64,000 bases of DNA from Melanocharis versteri (lineage: Eukaryota; Chordata; Aves; Passeriformes; Melanocharitidae): positions 153,338 through 217,337 of the forward strand of contig VZTG01001553.1 of assembly GCA_013397845.1 (NCBI GenBank), given 5' to 3'. Under the pieces are notes generated by a model. The model had not been told where the DNA came from and did no database searches. It saw only the letters and a list, made by a program, of their open reading frames with translations. The position numbers and the translations under genes were made by a program. How positions within the stretch are numbered: position 1 is the first letter of the stretch; each line of letters begins with the position of its first letter. Positions 23,308-34,691 of this stretch are shown piece after piece.

Positions 23308-23655
23308 CCGCTCCCGGCCTCGGGGCCGCCCCAGCGCTGCCCCAGTCGCTCAGTTGCTCTCAGCACTGGGATGGCTCCCAGTGGCCCAGCCCGGGGCCCG
23401 TGGCCTGAGCGGGGTCCCACTCAGCTCTGCCCGAAGCCGATGGGAGCCAGCCCGGCTCAGTAGCGACCAGATCCAAAAATTCCACGCCGCACCGGGGGCC
23501 GACAGGGCCAGGCTGGGCCACCTTGGCCCGCGGCTCTCCAAAGCTGTTCCAAAGCCGGAAGCAAAAGAGACTTTTTTACAGCTTTTCTCCGTTTTAAATA
23601 TGGGATCTGGAGGCGTGCCCAACTTCTATAATTGGTTCATGGTCAACCCATGACA

Positions 23656-25956
23656 CCCTGGCAGGTGACTCATTACGCTAAAGGCAAACAGGAGAAGCAC
23701 AGGATATGAAAGGGAGTGTAATCCCTTCCCAAACCTACCTGCCATTCCATTGCCACATTTGTTTGAGCCAGCCAGACCTATGTAAACAGAAGGGAGCCAA
23801 TTAGTTGCTGATCTGAGTGGTTCCATGGAAAGTTATTACTTAAAAGCTAATTAAAATAATTAGGCGGCAGTGTAATTAAAACATCAACCTAAAATCAATG
23901 CAGTAGATGTCAAGGCCAGCAGGATGCACAGCTAGCAGATTTCCCTTGGAGGCTGCTAATTAGTGTTTGCAGTGACTGCTAATAATAAATAAAATAATAA
24001 TATTCCTCTGGGCCCTAGAAATTTAAAGAATCTGGTTCCTTTGTGTCCAGTGCATGCCCAGGGCTCAATCCCCAGTGCATGACCAGATACTTTGAAACAG
24101 TGTTTCAGGATATTAGAAGATTAGAAAGCTGTAGTAACTCAGACAAAGTTTTTGAATGTCCTTGTTTCCCTTTAATCTAACAGTCTCTTGCAGCAGGGAG
24201 AAAACCATTGGAATTCCCAGGAACCACACCACCCACTGGGCCACATTGCAGGGCTGTTGTTTTATGCTGCTCATCTGTTCTCATACCAGGACCACTTCCA
24301 TGAGCAGGTTGTTTATGACCACAAATTGAAAGAAAATCTTATTTTTCCTTACTCTGATATCAGAAGTGTTGTGGCCTGGGAAAAGTTGTTCCTGGGTGCA
24401 CATCTGGAGAGTCTTGATGCTCCACTGAAAGATGCAGAAACTCATAAGGAGCTCAAGCCCGCCTCTCATACTGTGCCTCAGTCTCCAAAGAGGGATACAC
24501 CAGCCTTTGTTACTTTTTAAAGTTCTGCAAAGCATTTGCTGTAACACTGCAAAGGATCTGATTCTGATCTCAGTGGCACTGGTGGTGATCTGAATTATCT
24601 CTTGTTCTCTGGCTCTGCACAGGAACACACTGAGCATGACAGTACCAGGCAAAAAGGGAAAAGGTGAGACAGCTGCAGTATTTGAGGGGCCATGCTGGTG
24701 ATTCATCCATTTAAACAGCTCCAACCAGAATTCTCCAGCAACTACAGAAGGAGATGCTCCATTTCACAGAGAAGTTAATTGCCGGGGATTCCAACACAAG
24801 ACAGGAAGGTCTCTGCAGTAGAAGAGATGATGTTCCCAATAGAACGTGCAGTGCCATGAGGAACACAAGTATCTATTTTCTCAGCTGAACAGAGCTGAGC
24901 TGTATTATCTAATTCCTGAGCTATAGATTGTGAGTTACCCAAGGGGAGAGGAATGCATTAATTACTTAAGAATCAATTGATCTGCTGCTATTTCAGGTAC
25001 ATCTATCTAACGGCTTTGTAATAGAGATGATTCCCAAACAGCAGCTCCTTCTTGTAACACAAGCCATCCCTTGCCCCCACTCCCTACAGAAGAGCAAGAT
25101 GGGAGCCTGCAGGACAGGCAACTTTCAGGATGTACAGCAAACTTCTACCAGGCACTGCCCTTGTAAGCTCTTCACCTTACTCCTACATCCCTCATCAAAT
25201 TCTTCCTGTTGCTCCGTGTAACTGAAGCACAATTATCTACCAGCATACCACTCCTATCTGCAGCTTCTCTCTTAAGTGATTAAGTTCTATGTCAGTCATC
25301 AAGTCCCTCTCAGTGTAAGCAGAGTCAAAAGGTAACCCATGCTCAAATAAGATTTGGGTGGTACATTTATAGGAATAAATTTACCCCCGATGGTCAAAAT
25401 CTGCAAGCAATGCTTTCCAGTGGCTCTCTTGCTAATAACAATCTGTCAACACTTATCAAACTTGTATCTAATCATCTCATCTGTAGTGTCTTTCTTTTTT
25501 AGCAAGCCATCAAACGATATGATATTAAAGAAAACATCTAGTCTTGCACAGCTCTTTTCTGCAAAGGATATTGAAGCTTTCTAAGCAGAAAGTGTGTGTC
25601 ATTATAGGCATTTAGAAACAGGAAAATGGAAGTACAGAGAGATTAAATGACTTGCTAAAGGTGTTGGAGAAGATTACTGGCCAAGCCAGAAACAAATTCA
25701 AGTGCCTCAAGTGTTGCTTCAATGCCCCGGATGATACCAGGTAAAGATCAGCTCATTCACCACTGAACACAACCATTTCTCAGCTGAAACTGATCACTGC
25801 ATATCAATGTTACATGGCAATTCAGGACAACTGGGACTTAGATGTTGTCTCTAACCTGTGTTATCTAATTCAACATCCTATTCCACAGTACAACTGAACA
25901 GGACAATAACATAATCCAACTGCTGGCAAAGCCAGTTGCTGGCATTTCTAGTTTAC
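23656..25956. other. Unique non-coding DNA, no gene recognised
   Basis: No recognisable exon. It contains an AT-rich candidate conserved block (23830-24025). The 110-codon frame at 24188-24520 reads as no known family and is treated as chance. Confidence 0.6.
23830..24025. promoter_or_regulatory. Candidate conserved non-coding element
   Basis: Unique block with TAATTAAAATAATTAGG, TGTAATTAAAAC, GCTAATTAGTG and AATAATAAATAAAATAATAATA. It has the highest TAATTA density noted in the window and is adjacent to the LTR insertion at 23655. Function untested. Confidence 0.3.
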
Positions 25957-26258
25957 TTCCATCCATCCATCCATCCATCCATCCATCCATCCATCCAACC
26001 ATCCATCCAACCAATCATCCATCCATCCATCCCTCCATCCCTCCATCCATCCATGGATCCATCCCTGTGTCCATCCATCCATCCAACCATCCATCCATCC
26101 AACCATCCATCCATCCATCCAACCATCCCTCCATCCCTCCATCCATCCATCCATCCCTCCCCCCATCCATCCATCCCTCCATCCAACCATCCCTCCGTCC
26201 ATCCATCCATCCCTCCATCCCTCCATCCCTCCATCCATCCATCCATCCTTCCATCCCT
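25957..26258 (+). repeat. CATC tetranucleotide microsatellite, about 300 bp
   Basis: About 75 tandem 4-bp units, mostly CATC, with interspersed CAAC, CCTC and CCCC variants and a few interruptions. A 4-bp unit read in triplets repeats every 12 bp, so every forward frame reads an Ile-His-Pro-Ser repeat and every reverse frame an Asp-Gly-Trp-Met repeat. The long frames here are therefore artefacts of the repeat. Confidence 0.97.
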
Positions 26259-26744
26259 CAGGGCTCCCAGCCTGGCAGGGACAGTTGCAGTGAAGGACAG
26301 TGCACTACAGGACAGAGTTACACACACAGAGGAGCTGTGCCTTCAGTCCAGGGATGTGATGCAGCTGCCCCAACTCAGCATGAAGATGGACTGGGACAAA
26401 GGCTGGGAACAGCCATGGCTTCAGCAAAGACAGAGGACACAGTGTTGGTGGCAAGGAGTGACTAGAAAGGGCTGGCCTTGATCTCTGTGCTCTCTGAAGT
26501 GCCCCTGTAGGAAAGGTCCAGGATTAGAGGGTTAATAAAAGCTCTTGTGCCTTTTGGCCACCAGCTGCTGCCTGAATTGATCCAGCTTTGCCCATGGCTG
26601 TGCAGGCTGGAGGCACAGATGAAACATCAGTTCACCACTACCCTAGAGAACAGCGTGTCAACAGTCGTACCCAGTGACAACCACAGCAGCAGCTCTTGCT
26701 CAAGAGGAGCCATGGCTGAAGGGGAAGCAAGGAACTCGTCACTG

Positions 26745-26900
26745 CAGATCTAAACAAATCTGGATTGCATTTGCATTTCATTCTGATTTAATAAGATAGT
26801 TATTGTTTGTTAATTATGTGCCAATTGATTACTGCAGCAACATATTTATTGAAGAGGAATAATTCAGCTGAAGATGCATATTCTACTCATCTAAATGGAA
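26745..26900. promoter_or_regulatory. Candidate enhancer-like block with POU octamer
   Basis: Contains ATTTGCAT (26769-26776), the reverse of the ATGCAAAT octamer, plus TTAATTA (26810-26816) and TTGATTA (26825-26831) within about 65 bp of unique sequence. This clustering of POU and homeodomain words is typical of developmental enhancers, but no conservation or activity data are available. Confidence 0.3.
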
Positions 26901-28329
26901 TCAAGCAGATGGAAAGTGATGAAGTGTCATGGAGCATTCATCTCTAGTTTACATGTACTTTGGAAAGATTTCTACAATCTGGAAGACAAGCTGCTCTGTT
27001 TCACAGCAACCTGTGACTAGGAGGAAGTATCAACCATGAAGGACTTGTGTGTAAGGTGCTGGAAGCCGATTATGAGCCTGCAGACCCTGAAACCTTGCTC
27101 TGCCAGGAGTCCTTGTAGTGCTACACAGCAGCTTCTGCCAAGAAGAGCTGTACACACAAATACAAACAGTAAACACACAAATAAATGGAAAACCACAAAA
27201 AACCTCACTCCCAAAACTGGAAGCTGAAATCACAAGAGCCATTGTTCTCATCCATCTTTCCAGTAAAAAGCAAGTTCTTGTTTCCACTGAACTCCACTGA
27301 GAGCTGAAAAATCAGGAGGTGTGGCAAAGACCACCCTTAAAAAAGGTGAAGAAAAGGCAGAGTTCAGAGCTTTTGCCAGTTCTGTGAAGGACATGTGGGG
27401 TATTATGGGGATGGGGCAAAATTAAATCCCATTTGATGAATATGAAAACCTAAAGATCCTCTTCATGATGGTCTCTGCACATAAGCAGCTGCAAATCAGA
27501 AGACTGCTCCAGCCAGGAAATGTCAATTGTATGGAAATGTCATCTTCATTGCAGAACTCTCCTGGGGCTGCGGGAAACTGCAACTCAACTGCATTAATTT
27601 CCATTCCTCTTTCTCTGCCTCACTTTCTCTTTTATTTTTCAACCGTTTAACCTTTATAAAAAATGTTTATAACAACCACCTATTCTACATTCAGTAAAAA
27701 TTTGTATCTATAACTGTGCAGAAAGGTTAAAGATTTCAATTAGAAAGGTCACTCCAAGATGATTGTGCAGCTGGATTCATATGCTGCCTGCTGTTTGGAA
27801 AGTCAAAGATAGCACTGCGTAGCTTCCTGTGCCAGGCCTGACATCTCCAGCTTTTTCAGTCCCAAAAAAATTAAACTTTCAGATCCTACTCTTCAAATAG
27901 TTCAAAGGTTCACAGATCTCAGGAGGCTTTTAACAGGGAAAACTGTAATTTGAGTTCAAATTGAAGACCAGATCAAGAGGAAAACAAGATGTAAACCATC
28001 AGGCAATTCCCAGTGAGGGGCCGCTACACTCTCAGAGGTGAGTGTCTCCAAACTGAGGACACTGGAGCTCTTGACATCTCCAAAGCACCCTCAGCATGAG
28101 ACAGAGCTCACTGGTAGGTTTATCTAACATTGCTGTCTAAGCTCCCTCTTCCTGTATTCCAAAATTCTCTCCCCTACCCTAAACTATACCTTGTTTCATA
28201 GAAAAATAGATTAATGTATTCCCTGGTGTTGAAACAAGGGAGAAACAACAAGGTGCACAAGAGTGACAAGCATATGGCTGGTCAGAAGAGAGGGATTAGG
28301 TGAATTACAATTGATTTTCCACTGTTAGT

Positions 28330-28440
28330 GAACCATGAAGTGCTTGTGATTGCATCTTGAAGAGATTTATAATTATTCATTGAATCTCAGAAGATAATTA
28401 AACTTCATTAAGCTCAGACATGACAAGCTTGCATAGTAAA
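28330..28440. promoter_or_regulatory. Candidate conserved non-coding element
   Basis: AT-rich unique block with TTGTGATTGCATC, TATAATTATTCATTG, GATAATTAAAC and TTCATTAAGC. Resemblance only. Confidence 0.2.
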
Positions 28441-31400
28441 GAATAAACCTCAGAGCAGGCTCTTTATCAGAGAGAGAGATATCATGTGGGAGATGATAAG
28501 GAGAACCAGGGAAAATAAAAGAAGGATTCTTCACTAAAACCAGTTTTTGCCCAAACGAGAAACTACTGCCCTCAATGTCCTCTTCACCTCTTTTTCCTTT
28601 GTTTTCAATGGTTCTTTGCTGTGTCTTTCACAGACCGCCTTTGACTGGCAGTGAATGCCTGGTGTGAATGCCACTTACCTATTCTGCAGCAGTTGCTGTA
28701 TTAAAATGTTCAGAATGTTTTAGAGCCAGTGGGGACTAGTCTTGTTGCATGTTTACCAGAGTATCTGTGATCTGCAAAGCACAGATTGAGGAAGGAGCAG
28801 GGCAGAAGCAAGAGAAGACTGTAGTGGGGAGATGCAGTTCACCACCACATGGATCAGAATTCCCAAAGAGCAGCATTTGAGGTATCAAGGGAACGCTTAT
28901 CTCTTTCAAATTGTTTGTTCTTAGCTTGTGACTGTGTGAAAATTTAGCCCCTATAGTCCATATTCTAGAGATTTATTAGGACATAATGGGACATGTACTA
29001 CAGGCTGTATGGTGTGTTCAATACTGGTATAAATTCTGCCCTAGTTAGGTACAAAACATTTGACACCAGATAAGCAGAATCTAAGAGTATTTCAATAAAA
29101 TAAGTTATTCATCAAAGAAGGAACCCACTGGAAAAAGAAAAAGCTAACGATAATATACACTACTGAGGAGCAAAGGGATCTTGGCCAGCTAGTGGTGGTA
29201 ACCAAAGCCATTAATCCAGAAAAGCAATTGTGCAAAATTTGATTACTTTGCTATTGGGAGCTGTCAATGATTACAGTGCCCCAAATCCAGTAAACATCTG
29301 CATCCACTAATACAGTCAAAGGAACCACTCGCTGGAATGTCATCTCTTTTGCTCATACAAGGTAAGCCAAGGTAAGACAAAAGCCATCCTGTCTTGGCCT
29401 GAGGTGATCTCACTGCCTTTTCCATTTACACTGAATTTCCTGAAACACAGAGAATGAAGAGTTTTCATTCCTGAGGCAATCTGATTTTATTAAGAATTGC
29501 TAACGTTGACATGAAGTTAAAAGGTGCTTCTCCTAGTGGGCTGACACAGCTTTGCTGAGCACACGTGCTCTGTGAGCACACCACACAGGGGAGGAGACAA
29601 TGCACTCTGCACTGTGTTTCTGGTGTGAACACCTTTTTACCCACCTTTGACACCCAGTGGAATGACTGAGCCCTACAGCTACATATCTCTCACCTCTCCT
29701 GCATTTTCTATTCCTGCCTGATGTAACACCTCCTCTTTCCCTTGCCTAAGACAGATTTTGGAAATACAGGTCTTCCCTAGCACAGTGTAACTTAAGTCAA
29801 AATCTTGTAGCTAGCCTTTCACTATGGTAACATTGCCAGAGATGCACAGTGTACACAGAGCAGCAAAATAATTGGTATAGACAAACCAAAGGATAAACAG
29901 GCAGGCACATAAGGGGAAAATCATCATCTGAGAGCTCTTACTTACTCTCTCCCTTAGAAAAATCTTTGTACAAAGTCCAGAGTCTCTGGCACAAAGAGGA
30001 TTCAGGTTTATTAGGCCTGATTTCTAATTGGTGCAATTGCACCAGTGAAAAGTCCTTCATCAGGTTAAACATTCTGTGAGCCAATTAAGCTAAACTGATG
30101 AAATAAAGGAGCAAACCAGTCTTGCTGTATACACCCATAGTACTTGCTCCAATTTAGTTGAATGAATTTAAAATCAAGTTTCAGAAAACCTTTGCAAAGC
30201 TTGAAAAAGGGATTTCCGGTTCTTTCAGAGAAGAGAAAGACTGAAGGGAGACTCTCTCCACCCAAGACCCTCCCTGTCTTATTTTGCAATGACTCACACA
30301 ATCCCAGCTTTGCAATGAATGAGATTTCCAAAGGCAGCGTTTACTCTGGCTCTCACCCCCATGCTGTAGCACCGTGTGTTTTACAGCATTGTCAAACATA
30401 ATGATTCCTACTCTGGAGAGAAATTGGGTCCCATTTTATTACCTAAGAAAGGAGATTTTTTACTTTCCACAGTCCACAGTTGGCAGCAACAGCCCTATAA
30501 ATCTTGTCAAATGCTCTCTGTTGATCTATTGTCCAGCAAGATATCTGCGAGGCTGGGGTCTGCATAGAGTAAACAAGTTAATGGCTTCCTGATCCATGTC
30601 TGAAAAGCAAGGGCAGCAGGGATAAAGAGTGCTGCAAAGTCACTGCAGGCAGAGTCCAGCAGCTGGTGGGTGAGCTGAGAGACCACTGAGAGCTTGTTTC
30701 CCACGTTTCATCCACAATAATAGGTAAGCTGCAAAGCTTCCTGGCTCCCAAGAAAGGAGTCTTATTCAAGAAATGTCACCTAGCCCTGGTGCTGGCACAC
30801 TCTGCCAGTACTTGTATTTGCTGCAAGGGCCTGGCTCTCACCAGGAACCATGATGGGGGAAACCTGCGGGGGCCACAGTGTGTGCCAGCAGAACTCATGG
30901 AAACCAGGGAAAAAGATAATTGGAAGGAAGGGAACGGCACGAACATACTTGTGAATGCATGTTCACAGAGGCATGTTTCACAGCCGAGGGGACAGAACAC
31001 ACTGGAAAGCACAGTGTGAGCACAGAGGAATGCATGCAGGGGAGACACAACACCCTGTCCATAGGGAGCAAGCTTGGTACAACTGCTGTGCCTGCTTGCT
31101 GGTAGGAGGGTGGGATTGTTAGATGTGACTGAGTTAGATGTGGCTGCAAACAGTGCCAACAGAGCAGATGAACTGGTTTGCAGATACAGGGCGTGTTTTG
31201 GTACATGTGTTTCTAAATTTAAGTGGACAGTGATGGAAGGGAAGATGATTGTTCTTGCACTACGGGAGCATCCAAGATGTGCACTGCATGTGTGTTAGTT
31301 GGTGCAGGTGTAGGCGTATGTGTAGGTTACAAGGTCCCTGAGCCAAGCCTAATTCCTTATAGACTTGTCCTTTTTGGGTGCTGACAGAGCCTCCTCTGAG

Positions 31401-34003
31401 AAAAAGAGATGTTCAGCTTGATTCCTTTGGGCAGTTAATGAGCCATTTCCCACCTCTCTGTCTTTCTCCCCGTGTTCCTCCCCACACTACAACAGCACTT
31501 TGTGGGTAATGAAGAGATAAGGCCATAATGTTATGCTCAGCCCTGTTGTAATGCCTTGGAACAACTAACTGCCAGTGTGAGGGCTCTGTCAACTCAGCTG
31601 GTCCTGATCATGGCCAGTCAATGCATGGTCCCTACCTGCCTCTCTGGGCACAGGGACCTTTCAATGAACCTTCATCCTGCAAAACCGAACAAAACCTTGC
31701 CAGGCCAGATGCCCCCAGCTTTATTGCCCCACATTTTTCCTGCAGCCATGCAGCAGGAATGCAGCCCTACAGACACAACCCATACGGTTACTGTGGGTTG
31801 GCTGTGATTTCTTATGAGTTGGAAATTCTCCTGAGGCCTCAAGAATAAAAATACTGGTAACCCTGTCTGGAAGCATAAGGAACAGGAAGAAAGATTGATT
31901 GCTAGGCCAGTAAATAAGTGAAAGCTTTGATAGCATCGTAAGCTGCAAGAGCCAAACTGGAGTCATGTGGAATCAAGAGTGGCATGGACTCCCTCCCTGC
32001 ATCCTGCCACCCTCTCCTGTTAGGAACAGCACCTTAAGATTCTGAGCATGCAGCTGCCCTGCTCCAGGCTTTATAGGCTACAAGTCATTTTAAGGGGAAG
32101 TGGAAGAAATGAGCTTCCCACAGATGAGTGTGATAGGAGGCTCAGGGACTGACTACAGGATGAAGGAGCAGGAATTGTCAAGCTGCCTCCCACCCTGTGC
32201 CTCACCTCCCACTCTCTGCCTCACCTGATTATAAGGTGTCTCTCCACATTAAGCATAGCATTGCATCCATTTATAGCCTGTGAACAGCGTCTCATATACA
32301 GAGCAGGAGGGCATGGGGAGAGGAGACAGAAGAAGGAGGGAATAATTATCCACCAAGGACTTGAATTCGATGAGATTTTCACCCTTCCTCAGCCATAAAC
32401 ATCTCTGAGAGCTCTAGAGATAAACAAACTTGCTCAGCAGAGGCAGATGCTGCCTGCCAGCCTCCAGCTGCTCAGCCTCCCTGCATGCCAGTTCACCAAG
32501 GATAACCCAATTATCCAAGGGGATGCAGCTCTCTCCACCCCACCCCACTCCTCTCCGATCACCACACAGCAGTGGTATCTTTATTGGATATCTCATTCAC
32601 AGGATGTGTGGTGTCCCAAGAGGGAGAAAGATAGTTTTTTCCCCTTAGTTGAGGCTAATGCTCTGCCTGCCAGCCTTTCATTTTGCAGCACAGCCACACC
32701 AGTATGTTCCCACACGATGGAATAGGACATCACACCATCCCTCTCCCTCAGCTCCTCCTCCCAGCCCAGGTTGCCACATGTAGTGCTCATGTGGGAGTGC
32801 CTCCTGTGACAACAGAAAGACAGGCTGCTCTTACACGTGTCGAAAGAAGACATTTCCACACAGCTTCACAAAGATCTCCAGTACCATCACAGGGGCCCCT
32901 CAAGGAGCCTATCTGAACCCTCCCCCAGTTCTGGCTCCAGCTATGCTTTCAGTAAATATTCTCCTGCAGGCTGTTACCCATGCTTTTCCTGCAGATCATG
33001 GGAAATACATGGGTCATGGGAAACAAACTTCATGCCAGCCCTTGAGCTTACACTGAACTCAGGATAAACTCCACAACAGAACATTTCCTCTCCCTCTGGG
33101 TTTACACTCAGCCTCACACTGCTGTGGATGCACTTGCCCTCCTCCACTGTTTCAATGACCCAGAAATACAAAATGCCTCAGCCCACCCCATCCTTATCTC
33201 TGAGCACACAATTCCCTTCCCTCTGATTTGTCCATATCTACTGTCCTTTATTCCACTATAAGATATTGCCTATTCTTTTGTGTATGTGCACATGAAAGGC
33301 TTTTTCCTTCTAAAAAGTGATTCAGGAAATAACCTTCTACTGTCCCAGCTTCATGAGAGGTGATAGTTCCTCATGATGAGGTGGGGGAACAAAGGAAACA
33401 AGAACTTCTAGGTCTAGGGATCTGGCTCCTCCAGAGATCACAAGAAATCTGTGATGGCGGGTGAGAAGGAGCGGGGATTAGATCCAGGGGCACCAACAGG
33501 AAATACTTTCACACTAAATTTCACACTAAATTCCACACCTCCTCCTATGGGTTTCAATGAATAGCTATTATGATGCACTCTGCAGCACCACCAGAAAGAC
33601 AGATCATCCCATCACACTCCCTTGAACATCTCTGTAACTCTCAAGGCTGTATACTGGAGGGGAACTTCGTTTGTTTTTCCTTTCCTCACTCCTACTCCTC
33701 TCTGCTCCACTGCTTTTCTGGGAAACCCCAGGGGAAATAATTCTAAAAAAAAGCAACAGATTTAATCAGGACACCAAAGCTGTAGGGAGCCCACAGCCAG
33801 AAACCGTGCTAGCCTGAGATGGAAGCCAGAGAATGTCAAACTTGACAAACAATAATTTCCATCCTGAAACAAGACGGAAATACCACAAAAAATCTTCCTG
33901 AACCTAAACTTCCTGTCTAAAAAAATGCAAGTTGGGTCGATAAATAGGTTTATTTGCAATAATTGTAAATCAAGTCATTTTCTGTCAACCTTTAAAAGAT
34001 GTA

Positions 34004-34691
34004 TGTCATGGTTACAGGAGAAAGAGTGCCAATATGGGTGTAACTGAACTGTGTATTCTACACCCATCTACATTGGTCCTGATGAGCTGTTAATGGTGGG
34101 TCACTTGCAGCAGCTGTCCAGTGCACAGCCCACCCCCAGGCTATGAACTGGGTGCACTGTTTTCTTTGTCTTCATGTGATAACTACACCCAGCCTAAGGG
34201 GGTCATCTCTGCCAGTGGGCCATCATGGCTCAACGGCCCCAATGGGCAGCTGTAGCAACCTAGGCCATCAAGGACTTCCCAAAATGTCCTATGACTCATA
34301 GAATTGTGTAATTCTCTCGTGAAATTCCCCGCCCTGGGGGAGGTACTGCACATTCCTGCCTGTATATAAGCTGGGCACCTTGGGGCCTGCGATACCACCA
34401 CCACCACTGGACATCCAGAGGAGGACCTGAACGTCCACAGGGCCACTGCTTTCAGCAAGACTGCAACCATCACTTCAACAGCACTGCAGCCACTGCTTAA
34501 TCGGACTGTGAACACCATCCTGACCAACAGGGGCCAGGCTGTACTCTGACTTTGTGGTTTTAAGCTAGTTTTTTCTGTATTGTTGCATTTATTGTAATTT
34601 CTCTAATTAATTGTAACTCCAAGTTGAAATCTCTCACAAAGTATTTGTGTGGGGTTAATTTCTCCTGCTGGTTTACTTTCGAACTACCACA
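34004..34691 (+). mobile_element. Solo LTR, ERVL-like, sense (688 bp)
   Basis: Starts TGTCATGGTTAC at 34004 and ends AACTACCACA at 34691. The flanks are ATGTA (33999-34003) and ATGTG (34692-34696), a 5-bp target duplication with one mismatch. A TATA box (TATATAAG, 34363-34370) lies mid-element, followed by an ACC-rich leader. The 3' third is T-rich with AATTAATTGTAA rather than a canonical AATAAA. No primer-binding site or coding remnant follows. The 5' word TGTCATGG is shared with the minus-strand start of the 22136-23655 LTR, which supports a common superfamily. Confidence 0.8.
34363..34370 (+). promoter_or_regulatory. TATA box of the 34-kb LTR
   Basis: TATATAAG preceded by a GC-rich segment, in the position expected for the U3 promoter. 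Confidence 0.6.

Larger units (their letters stand above)
22136..23655 (-). mobile_element. Complete solo LTR, ERVL-like, antisense, with internal gap
   Basis: The plus-strand ends are TGTCCTGGG (22136) and CCATGACA (23655), flanked by a perfect 5-bp target duplication CCCTG (22131-22135 and 23656-23660). Read on the minus strand it starts TGTCATGGGTTG. It then passes through a GC-rich U3/promoter zone with a 34-bp minisatellite and reaches AATAAA (+ 22263-22268) about 130 bp before its 3' end ...CCCAGGACA. Apparent length is 1,520 bp, including a 502-bp gap of estimated size. A 5-bp duplication and a TGTCATGG start fit ERVL-type elements. No internal retroviral coding sequence is seen, so this is a solo LTR formed by LTR-LTR recombination. 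The gap could in principle hide more. Confidence 0.85.
26259..34003. other. Unique non-coding DNA, no gene recognised
   Basis: No protein family, tRNA or other RNA gene recognised over 7.7 kb. Two AT-rich candidate conserved blocks (26745-26900 and 28330-28440) are listed separately. A GTTAATAAAAGC near 26530 could be a transcript end but has no supporting context. Confidence 0.6.

Noticed and set aside
22449..23408. Frames of about 200-320 codons across the 22-23 kb gap
   Set aside because: They run through N and lie inside an LTR with defined ends.
25936..26481. 181-codon frame with His-Pro-Ser-Ile repeats and its reverse-strand counterparts
   Set aside because: A direct product of the CATC microsatellite, present in every frame.
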